From Desulfobulbus sp. (GTDB lineage Bacteria > Desulfobacterota > Desulfobulbia > Desulfobulbales > Desulfobulbaceae), in NCBI GenBank assembly GCA_030602145.1, contig JAUWAH010000116.1, positions 1-7,227 on the forward strand: a stretch of 7,227 bases of DNA. Direction: 5' to 3'. A program made the translations under genes and the position numbers. The notes under the pieces were generated by a model. That model was given only the letters and a program-made list of their open reading frames with translations, did not search any database and was not told where the DNA came from. Shown here piece by piece: positions 1 to 6,800 of this stretch (position 1 is its first letter; each line of letters begins with the position of its first letter).

Positions 1-1618
1 GCAGTGCCTCATAGCAGTTGGTATCCGGGGTGAGCATGATCACATCTCGGGCGCAGATGGCCCCTACCAGGTGACAGACCCGTTCCTCTTCATCGTGGAG
101 GATGGTTTTGACATCCTGCATGGAGACCACCCCCACCATCAGCCCCTTGTGGTTGACCACCGGAAAGTAAAAGCTGTTGCGGGCGATGCCGAACAGCTCG
201 AGCAGATGGTTGATATTGGCGTTCTCGCTGATGAAATCGACATCCTCGGTGATTACCTTGCCCACCCGGATCGATTTCAGGATCGCCACCTCGCGACCTT
301 CGTGGATGTCAATGCCGTCCCGGGTGAAATCGACGGTATCCATGGAATCACGATAGAGCCAGGAGGAGGTTACCGTGCCGAGGACCGCGGTCAGCATCAC
401 CGGAATGATGATCATATAGTTGCCGGTCATCTCGAAGAGGAGAAAGATGGCGGTCAGGGGGGCATGGGTGGTGGCGGCGAGGAAGGCGCCGATGCCCACT
501 GTGGCATAGGCGCCGGCACTGGCGGTGTATTCGGGCAGCAGATGATGGGCAAGACTGCCATAGGCCCCGCCCAGCACCGCGCCAATGAACAGGGCCGGCG
601 CGAAAAGGCCGCCGGCGCCGCCCGACCCCAGCGTGATCGACGTGGCCAGCGACTTGAAAAAAACCAGCACCAGCATCAGCCACATCAGGGTCTCTCCGGC
701 CAATGCCTTGGCGATATATTCGTAGCCGTTGCCCATCACCTGGGGGAAAAAGATGCCGATGCACCCCACCAGAAAGGCGCCGAGAATCGGCTTGAGTTGG
801 GCATGAAGCCCCAGACGCTCAAAGCGGTCGCGGATCAGATAGAAAAACCGGATGTGGAGGACCGCCAGCACTCCGACAATGAGCGCCATCAGGGTATAGA
901 GGGGTAGTTCGACGAAGGGATTGACAATGGCGTAGTCGGGGATGGGGAAGGCGGGCACTGCACCGTAATAGGCGCGGGAAACCACCGTAGCCAATGCCGA
1001 GGCAATCACCAGGGCGGAAAAGGAGGAGATCTCATAGGTGCCCAGCAGGACGATCTCGGCGGCGAAAAACATGCCAGCCAGCGGCGCGTTGAAGATGCCG
1101 GCCACCCCGCCGGCGCACCCGGCGGCGACATAGACCTTCATCCGTTTGCCCGATACCCGGAATTTTTGCCCGACCTGCGAGCCCAAAGCGCCGCCGATCT
1201 GGGCGATCGGCCCCTCGACGCCGGCGGAGCCGCCGCTGCCAATGGTCAGGGCGGTGCCGACGATCTTGATGAAAATGTTGCGAGCCCGGATGACGCCGTT
1301 TTCCAGATTGACGCGGCGAAGAAACGAGGGAAACCCATAGCCGTTGACCCTGCCGGGAAAGGCCAGGGAAAGTGGGATGAGCAGAACGGCGCCGGCCATG
1401 GGCAGCAGGGGCAGCAGCAAGCGCCGCCAGCCGCCTTCGCCGATGCCGAGCACCTCCTGGCCCCAGACGAAAATCACCTCGTGCACCAACTCCACCGTCT
1501 CGCGAAAGATGATGATGGCCACTCCCGACATCACGCCGATACAGGCGGAGATGAGAATCATCCAGGCCCGTTCGCCGGGCATGAATCTTGGCAGAGATCT
1601 TCTTACCTTGGCAAGCAT
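1..1618 (-). CDS. ClC-family anion channel/antiporter with C-terminal CBS domains (partial, 3' end outside window)
   Basis: Integral inner-membrane protein that moves chloride or a similar anion, as a channel or in exchange for protons. 539 residues are visible; the C-terminus lies beyond the left edge. Helical membrane segments run from about residue 18 to 420. ClC signatures are clear: GSGGSAGVEGP at 127-137 with the external gating glutamate at E135, FNAPLAG at 176-182, GSGGAGGLFAP at 331-341, and THAPLTA followed by FEMTGNY at 384-401. One CBS domain lies at about 453-512 and a second begins near 520 and is cut. The ATG at 1618 is chosen because GGAG lies 5 bases upstream (minus strand, 1624-1627) and the protein starts at the expected distance from the first helix. 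The start lies inside the end of dgt, a 16-base overlap that implies one transcript. Odd points: isoleucine (I189) sits where proton-coupled members have the internal glutamate, and the usual central serine and tyrosine positions appear to be Y94 and D427. Family certain; ion and mechanism not known. Confidence 0.95.
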   Translation of the reverse strand, partial: MLAKVRRSLPRFMPGERAWMILISACIGVMSGVAIIIFRETVELVHEVIFVWGQEVLGIGEGGWRRLLLPLLPMAGAVLLIPLSLAFPGRVNGYGFPSFLRRVNLENGVIRARNIFIKIVGTALTIGSGGSAGVEGPIAQIGGALGSQVGQKFRVSGKRMKVYVAAGCAGGVAGIFNAPLAGMFFAAEIVLLGTYEISSFSALVIASALATVVSRAYYGAVPAFPIPDYAIVNPFVELPLYTLMALIVGVLAVLHIRFFYLIRDRFERLGLHAQLKPILGAFLVGCIGIFFPQVMGNGYEYIAKALAGETLMWLMLVLVFFKSLATSITLGSGGAGGLFAPALFIGAVLGGAYGSLAHHLLPEYTASAGAYATVGIGAFLAATTHAPLTAIFLLFEMTGNYMIIIPVMLTAVLGTVTSSWLYRDSMDTVDFTRDGIDIHEGREVAILKSIRVGKVITEDVDFISENANINHLLELFGIARNSFYFPVVNHKGLMVGVVSMQDVKTILHDEEERVCHLVGAICARDVIMLTPDTNCYEAL

Positions 1619-2808
1619 AACCGCTCCGGAATGGTGCAGCCGATGGCTTCGGCTTGGCGCAGGAAATAGGCGTCGGTCATGCCGGCCAGATAGTCGCGGA
1701 CCATGGCGGCCGGGCCGTGCGTCGCCCTGTAGGCAGGGGTCATCGAACGGAGGAAGCCTCGATCCTCCGACCCGCCCGCCGTATTTTGTGCCTTCTTCAG
1801 GAAATGGTCGAACAGCCGTTCGTAGCAGTGGTGGATCTTGTCAAAATCGGGCTTGAAGGCGGGATTGGTGTAGATACGCCGGTAGTTGAACGTCTTGAGT
1901 TGGCGCAGGGCCGCGGCCACCTCCTCGCCGAACCCGATGGCGTCCCCGTCGGCAGTCCCGGTGCGCACCTGGCCACTGTTGACCAGAAGATCGGTGACCA
2001 GGGTGTAGACGATGGAGCCGTTGCTGCTGCCGAGCACTTCGGCGCACGGCCCGGGGATCTCGTCGCGACGGATCAACCCCAGCTCGATGGCGTCCTCCAG
2101 GTCGCGGCCGATATAGGCGATGGTGTCGGCCAGCCGGACCACGCAGCCCTCCAGGGTCATCGGCACCAGGGCCAGGGAGGGGTCGGCCTCCTTGGTCGCC
2201 CGTTCGCGATCGTGGGCGGAAAAATCCTTGTGCCGCTGCGGCCGGAGCGAACGGGCATGCACCTCGCCGTCGTGGCAGAGGATGCCGTCGAGGACCTGGA
2301 GAGTCAGGTTCCATCCCGTGCCGCCGCGCTCGAACCGATCGAGGAACTGGACCGATTGGATGTTGTGCTGAAAGGATGCCAGACCGTGGTGGCGGCAGAG
2401 GTGCGAGAGGATGCGCTCACCCTCGTGGCCGAAGGGAGGGTGGCCGAGGTCGTGCCCCAGGGCGATCGCCTCGATCAGGTCTTCATTAAGGCCAAGAAAA
2501 CGACCGATGGTCCGGGCGATGCGCGAAACCAACTGCACATGAAGCACCCGGTGGGTAATGTGATCGTTGTCGACCAGGGAAAAAACCTGAGTTTTGTCGA
2601 TGTAACGGCTGTAGGCCCTGGAGTGGAGGATGCGATCCGCATCCTGGGCAAAGGGCTGGCGGTGATCGTCTAGGTGTTCGGCCGAGCGGCGAATGGCGGC
2701 ACAACTCGGGCAGGCAAGAGGACTCAGGCCGGAGCGCTCGCGGTCGTCCAACTCCTGCCTGATGGTCGCAAGCCACCGCCGATGCCGATCCGTATCCCGC
2801 TCAGCCAT
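1603..2808 (-). CDS. dgt: Deoxyguanosinetriphosphate triphosphohydrolase (dGTPase) family HD-domain protein
   Basis: Cytosolic metal-dependent hydrolase of 401 residues, expected to split dGTP or other dNTPs into the deoxynucleoside and triphosphate and so tune the nucleotide pool. The HD metal site is complete: H90 (in HRVLH), H119-D120 (in GHDLGHPPFGHEGE, 118-131) and D228 (in RLADTIAYIGRD). The family's N-terminal stretch DRILHSRAYSRYIDKTQVF covers 58-76. The C-terminal part has FNYRRIY (307-313) and the typical RDYLAGMTDAY (371-381). Length fits the shorter, roughly 400-residue dGTPase/dNTPase members. I chose the ATG at 2808 because AGGGGG (minus strand, 2813-2818) precedes it by 4 bases. 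The frame stays open upstream to 3012, but that extension is cysteine- and arginine-rich and looks non-coding; an ATG at 2844 is a weaker alternative. C33 and C36 form a CxxC just before the conserved region, of unknown meaning. The 3' end overlaps the ClC start by 16 bases. True substrate specificity among dNTPs cannot be read from the sequence. Confidence 0.93.
   Translation of the reverse strand: MAERDTDRHRRWLATIRQELDDRERSGLSPLACPSCAAIRRSAEHLDDHRQPFAQDADRILHSRAYSRYIDKTQVFSLVDNDHITHRVLHVQLVSRIARTIGRFLGLNEDLIEAIALGHDLGHPPFGHEGERILSHLCRHHGLASFQHNIQSVQFLDRFERGGTGWNLTLQVLDGILCHDGEVHARSLRPQRHKDFSAHDRERATKEADPSLALVPMTLEGCVVRLADTIAYIGRDLEDAIELGLIRRDEIPGPCAEVLGSSNGSIVYTLVTDLLVNSGQVRTGTADGDAIGFGEEVAAALRQLKTFNYRRIYTNPAFKPDFDKIHHCYERLFDHFLKKAQNTAGGSEDRGFLRSMTPAYRATHGPAAMVRDYLAGMTDAYFLRQAEAIGCTIPERLCLPR
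1624..1629 (-). promoter_or_regulatory. Ribosome binding site of the ClC gene, inside the 3' end of dgt
   Basis: On the minus strand the sequence CCGGAG followed by five bases and ATG provides a good Shine-Dalgarno site. It lies within the last codons of dgt, ahead of the dgt stop codon at 1605-1603. Ribosomes finishing dgt would therefore pass over the ClC start, the arrangement expected for translational coupling. Confidence 0.7.
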
Positions 2809-2863
2809 GCCACCCCCTGAGTTTTTCTTGAAGGCAAGGAACATAACAAAAAGCCCCCGTGAA

Positions 2864-2876
2864 GAAAACTGTTTTC
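2864..2876. promoter_or_regulatory. 13-bp palindrome upstream of dgt, possible operator
   Basis: GAAAAC-T-GTTTTC is a perfect inverted repeat with a one-base centre, lying 56-68 bases upstream of the dgt start codon. On the minus strand a poor promoter-like pair (TTTTCT, 17 bases, TATGTT) would place the palindrome over the -35 region. The symmetry is seen directly; the operator role is inference, and the promoter match is weak. Confidence 0.3.
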
Positions 2877-2943
2877 GGACCCCCTGCTTGCAGGACCAGC
2901 GGAGGACCCGACAGTCGCGACACCGGAAAAATACCCGTCGCTC

Positions 2944-2972
2944 TTGTTCAGGCGCCGTCCCTTTCTTATAGT
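2944..2972 (+). promoter_or_regulatory. Putative sigma-70-type promoter for the 58-residue gene
   Basis: TTGTTC at 2944-2949 and TATAGT at 2967-2972 are separated by exactly 17 bases. The -10 box matches the consensus at five of six bases; the -35 box at only three. Transcription would start near 2979 and leave a leader of about 60 bases before the ATG at 3040. On the opposite strand the same stretch reads TATAAG, a possible -10 for dgt, but without a convincing -35 partner. Confidence 0.45.
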
Positions 2973-3039
2973 GGACACAGTCGAAACGTAGCCCGCTCAT
3001 CCAAACGGCCAACCAAAGTCTCTACGCAGAGGGGGGATC

Positions 3040-3216
3040 ATGACAGAGCAAAAAAGACAACCCAATCCGGCCAAGGTGGCCTTCCTCCGCAGCCTGCCCG
3101 AGGAGATCAAGGCGACCATCACCGGCGAAGAGGCCGAGCAATTCATGTACGGGACGGACATACCGGAATCGCTCTATTACAAGATCAAGGATTTTCTGAT
3201 CGAGGCCGACCAGTAG
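3040..3216 (+). CDS. Small conserved-looking protein of unknown function (58 residues)
   Basis: I do not recognise this protein. It is 58 residues, soluble and highly charged, with no signal peptide, membrane helix or cysteine. After a basic N-terminal tail (MTEQKRQPNPAK, 1-12) come three likely short helices: around 13-26 (containing RSLPEEIK), 29-37 (GEEAEQFMY) and 43-56 (ESLYYKIKDFLIEA). The coding case rests on a strong ribosome binding site (GAGGGGGG ending at 3036, three bases before the ATG), a plausible promoter at 2944-2972, a stem-loop just after the stop, and a sensible mix of alternating hydrophobic and charged residues. It stands alone, transcribed divergently from dgt and about 600 bases ahead of nifJ on the same strand, so context does not reveal a job. 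A small helical regulatory or binding protein is possible but unsupported. Longer overlapping frames on both strands here lack such signals. Confidence 0.75.
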   Translation: MTEQKRQPNPAKVAFLRSLPEEIKATITGEEAEQFMYGTDIPESLYYKIKDFLIEADQ

Positions 3217-3225
3217 CTTCAAACC

Positions 3226-3284
3226 CGGCGGAACCGGCCACCAGATGGCCTCCGGCCGGTTTCGCCGACGCTGCCCCTGCAGCG
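3226..3284 (+). terminator. Tandem stem-loops after the small gene, possible transcript end
   Basis: The first hairpin pairs 3226-3239 with 3254-3267 over 14 bp, with only one G-T wobble, around a 14-base loop. A second, perfect 6-bp hairpin (CGCTGC/GCAGCG, four-base loop) follows at 3269-3284. They begin nine bases after the stop codon of the 58-residue gene. No run of T follows, so this is not a classic intrinsic terminator. It may protect or define a 3' end, or work with Rho. Within the first hairpin, GGCCA (3236-3240) could instead pair with TGGCC (3246-3250). Confidence 0.45.
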
Positions 3285-3416
3285 CCTCTCCTCCGCTTGC
3301 CGCACGACACGCCATCAGGTGTCCCAACCACCGGCACCACCATTTCAGCACCCCCTTTTTCCCCTCGAAGAGGGGCGACAACTCGTTGCAACTGTATGGG
3401 TTTTCGACAGCGCTTT

Positions 3417-3432
3417 AGCATTGCAGAATGCT
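3417..3432 (+). other. 6-bp perfect hairpin followed by a T-rich stretch
   Basis: AGCATT pairs with AATGCT around a four-base loop, followed by CTATTTTGG. It resembles a weak intrinsic terminator on the plus strand and could stop read-through from the 58-residue gene. The same stretch also contains a poor promoter-like pair (TTGCAG at 3421-3426, TATCGT at 3444-3449, 17 bases apart), so its role is ambiguous. Confidence 0.3.
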
Positions 3433-3531
3433 CTATTTTGGTTTATCGTGGCGCACCAATGCACTGAATCCCTATTCATTGCCGAACCGCACGGCGCAAC
3501 CGATTGCATTGATTTGTACAGTGGAGGTGGG

Positions 3532-3552
3532 ACCGCCCCGACATCGGGCGGT
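3532..3552 (+). other. 7-bp GC-rich hairpin in the nifJ upstream region
   Basis: ACCGCCC pairs perfectly with GGGCGGT around a seven-base loop, and TTGTTC follows. The pairing is seen directly. Its function could be a weak terminator, a leader structure or part of a small RNA; nothing in the sequence decides between these. Confidence 0.35.
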
Positions 3553-3718
3553 TGTTCGAATCAAACCGGATGGGATGCCAACCACCGGTGACGTTAGCCG
3601 GATCCGCACCGTGCGCTTCTTCCCCCAGTTCCCGGCCGGAGCGAACGAACAATCCCTCCCCCCGTCCAGAAGAGAGGTACTGAACCACCGCGAACCAGAT
3701 CGGGCAAAGTATGCGTTT

Positions 3719-3747
3719 TTGAGGTTCTCCCGGGAACCTTCTTTCAT
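3719..3747 (+). promoter_or_regulatory. Weak nifJ promoter candidate with a dyad in its spacer
   Basis: TTGAGG (3719-3724) and TTTCAT (3742-3747) are 17 bases apart, each matching the sigma-70 consensus at about four of six positions. The spacer is nearly filled by the dyad AGGTTC-N6-GAACCT (3722-3739), a position where a bound repressor would block RNA polymerase. Alternatively the dyad plus the TTCTTTC after it could be an attenuator-like hairpin. Transcription from here would leave a leader of about 70 bases. Confidence 0.35.
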
Positions 3748-3809
3748 AGCGTTCATCTTTAACCGTTTCCGGCAGTCAGCCAAACGCCGGCGAACACCAA
3801 CCACCGTGT

Positions 3810-3815
3810 AAGGAG
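3810..3815 (+). promoter_or_regulatory. Ribosome binding site of nifJ
   Basis: AAGGAG lies nine bases upstream of the ATG at 3825. It is a near-ideal Shine-Dalgarno sequence and fixes the nifJ start, agreeing with the protein alignment, in which T31 falls exactly where the Desulfovibrio enzyme has it. Confidence 0.85.
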
Positions 3816-3824
3816 AATGATCTT

Positions 3825-6800
3825 ATGTCGCGAAAAATGGTCACCATTGACGGAAACCAGGCGTGTACGCATGTCGCGTATGCCACCAGTGAAGTCATAA
3901 CAATCTATCCCATTACGCCATCTTCCCCGATGGCCGCAGAGTCCGACGCCAAGGCCAACGCCAAGCAGGAGAATATCTGGGGTTCCATCCCGGTCATCTC
4001 CCAGATGCAGTCCGAGGCCGGTGTGGCCGGCTCCATCCACGGCTCCCTGGGCGCAGGCGCCCTGTGCACCACCTTCACCGCCTCCCAGGGCCTGTTGCTG
4101 CTGCTGCCCAACATGTTCAAGATCGCCGGCGAACTGCTGCCCACGGTGTTCCATGTAACCGCCCGCTCCCTGGCCTATCAGGGGCTGTCCATCTTCGGCG
4201 ACCACAGTGACGTCATGGCCGCCCGCCAGACCGGCTGGGCAATGCTCTGCTCCCAGGATGTCCAGGAAGCTCAGGACATGGCGCTGATCGCCACCCAGGC
4301 GACCCTGGCCACCCGCATTCCGTTCCTCCATTTCTTCGACGGCTTCCGCACCTCCCACGAGGTTATGAAGATCGAGGAACTGACCTTCGACGACATGCGC
4401 GCCATGATCGACGAGGATCTGATCATCGAGCACCGCAAACGCGCCCTGACCCCGGATCGCCCCACCATCGGCGGCACCGCCCAGAACCCGGACGTCTACT
4501 TCATCGGCCGCGAGACCACCAACAAATTCTACGCCGCCGTTCCGGGCACTGTCCAGGCCACCATGGACAAATTCGCCGCCCTGACCGGCCGTCAATACAA
4601 CCTGTTTGATTACATCGGCGCCCCGGACGCCACCGACGTCATCGTCATCATGGGCTCCGGCGCCCTGACCGTGACCTCCACCGTTGAGCACCTGGTCAGC
4701 GAAGGCGAGAAAGTGGGCTTGGTCATCGTCCGCCTGTTCCGGCCGTTTGATCCGGTTGCCATGGTCAATGCCTTGCCGCGTTCCGTCGAGCGGATCACCG
4801 TCCTCGACCGCGTCAAGGAGCCCGGCTCCAATGGCGAGCCCCTCTATCAAGACGTTCGCACCGCCATCAGCGAGGCCGCCGAGGTCAACCCGACCATGTT
4901 CGTGCCGGTCATCCTCAATGGCCGTTACGGTCTGGGCTCCGCCGAGTTCACCCCGGCCATGGTCAAGGCCGTGTTCGACAACATGGCCGCCATGGCGCCG
5001 AAGAAGAAATTCTGCGTTGGCCCCAACGACGATGTCACCTTTACCAGCCTGAAGTACGATAAGTCCTACAGCATCGAAGGCTCCGACGTCTATCGCGCCA
5101 TGTTCTACGGCCTGGGTTCCGACGGCACCGTTGGCGCCAACAAGAACTCCATCAAGATCATCGGCGAGGAGACCGACAACTCGGCCCAGGGCTACTTTGT
5201 CTACGATTCCAAGAAATCCGGCTCGATGACCGTCTCGCACCTGCGGTTCGGCAAGAACCAGATCGTCGCTCCGTATCTGATCAACAAGGCCAACTTTCTC
5301 GCCTGCCACAACCCGGCCTTCCTCAATTCCTACGACATGCTCGCCAACCTGGATAACGGCGGCACCTTCCTGCTGACCACCAGCTTCACCAAGGACGAGA
5401 TCTGGGATAACCTGCCGGCCCTGGTGCAGAAGCAGTTGATCGACAAGAAGGCTAAATTCTACATCATCGATGCGGTCAAACTGGGCCTGGCCCTCGGTCT
5501 CGGCGCACATATCAATATGATCATGCAGACCGCCTTCTTCGTCATCTCCAACATCATCAGCAAGGATGCGGCGATCAAATCGATCAAGAAGGCGATCAAA
5601 AAGACCTACGGCACCAAGGGCGACAAGGTTCTCAACATGAACTACGGCGCGGTTGACGGCGCCATCGACAACATCGTCGAAGTCAAGGTCCCCAAGAAAG
5701 TCACCGGCCACGATATGCCGCCCGTGGTTCCCGCCGAGGCTCCCGCCTTCGTCAAGGAAGTGACCGCCCAGATGATCGCCGGCCATGGCGAGAACATCAA
5801 GGTCTCCCAGATGCCGTGTGACGGCCGCTGGCCCACCGCTACCTCCCAATGGGAGAAGCGCAACATCGCTGTTCAGGTTGCCCAGTGGGATCCCGAAGCC
5901 TGCATCCAGTGCGGCCGCTGTTCGCTGGTCTGCCCGCACGGCTGCATCCGGATGAAGGTTGCCACCCCCGCAGCCCTTGCCACCGCCGGCGCCGATGCCT
6001 CCTTCCTGACCTCCGACGCAGTGGGTAAGGAATTCAAGGACATGAAGTTCACCATTCAGGTTTCCACCCCTGACTGCAACGGCTGCACGCTGTGCGTTAC
6101 CGTCTGTCCGGCCCGCAAAAAGGACAAGGACGGCAACAAGACCGAGGAACGGGCGCTGAAGATGGTGATGAACACCGAAGAGGTCAAGCAGGCCTCCCTG
6201 AAGACCTGGAAGACCTTCCTGGCCCTGCCCGAGGTCGACGAGAAACTGATCAACGTCGGCACCATCAAGGGCAGCCAGTTCAAGCGGCCGCTGTTCGAGT
6301 TTTCCGGTGCCTGCGCCGGCTGCGGCGAGACCCAGTACATCAAGCTGGTCACCCAATTGGTCGGCGACCGGATGCTGGCCTCCAACGCCACCGGCTGCTC
6401 CTCGATCTACTCGGGCAACCTGCCGACCACCCCGTACTGCCAACGTGCTGACGGACGTGGCCCGGCCTGGTCCAACTCGCTGTTCGAGGACAATGCCGAG
6501 CATGGTCTTGGTATGCGTCAGGCGGTTGACAAACTGGCCTCCCAGGCAGTTGAACTGCTGGATGCCGCTGTCAATGCCGGCCTGGTCGACAAAAAGCTCG
6601 CCGCCGACATCCTGGCTGCTCCGCAAAAAGAGCAGACCGAGATTGAGGCACAGCGCGACCGCGTGGCTCAGGTCAAGGCAGCCATCGAGGGCAAGCAGGA
6701 TGCCATCGCCAAACGGCTCTACCACGTAGCCGATTACCTGGTGAAGAAATCCGTCTGGATCATCGGCGGTGACGGTTGGGCCTATGACATCGGCTACGGC

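Larger units (their letters stand above)
3285..3824. other. Intergenic stretch upstream of nifJ without a convincing gene
   Basis: About 540 bases. Open frames exist on both strands but none has a good ribosome binding site together with protein-like composition. The region does contain several short inverted repeats: 3361-3375 (CCCCTC/GAGGGG), 3417-3432 (AGCATT/AATGCT), 3532-3552 (ACCGCCC/GGGCGGT), 3605-3615 (CGCAC/GTGCG) and 3722-3739 (AGGTTC/GAACCT). It most likely holds the nifJ promoter and a leader; a small RNA is possible but I cannot identify one. Confidence 0.6.

Noticed and set aside
657..663. A run of seven A (seven T on the coding strand) inside the ClC gene as a possible frameshift
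   Set aside because: Reading straight through gives VFFKSLATSITLGSGG, the expected ClC sequence on both sides, so the frame is intact.
71..907. Plus-strand open frames opposite the ClC and dgt genes (also 1146-1856 and 1654-2673)
   Set aside because: They are antisense shadows of well-supported minus-strand genes, with His-, Gln- or Arg-rich low-quality translations and no ribosome sites that stand out.
2809..3012. N-terminal extension of dgt by 68 residues to an ATG at 3012
   Set aside because: The extension is rich in Cys and Arg, resembles no dGTPase, and would run through the divergent promoter region. The ATG at 2808 has a ribosome site and gives the normal length.
3022..3381. Minus-strand 119-codon frame opposite the 58-residue gene, and the plus-strand 202-codon frame at 2859-3467
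   Set aside because: Both cross the promoter and hairpin regions, have odd composition and lack ribosome sites. The 58-residue frame has all the expected signals.
3449..3465. Sigma-54-type promoter (TGGCGC...TGCA) upstream of nifJ
   Set aside because: The GG and GC elements are nine bases apart, not the required ten, and the -12 element is incomplete.
3510..3580. tRNA-like stretch with a T-loop-like GTTCGAATC and a nearby 7-bp stem
   Set aside because: There is no matching acceptor stem or D-arm, the T-stem has an extra base, and the 7-bp stem is wrong for an anticodon arm.
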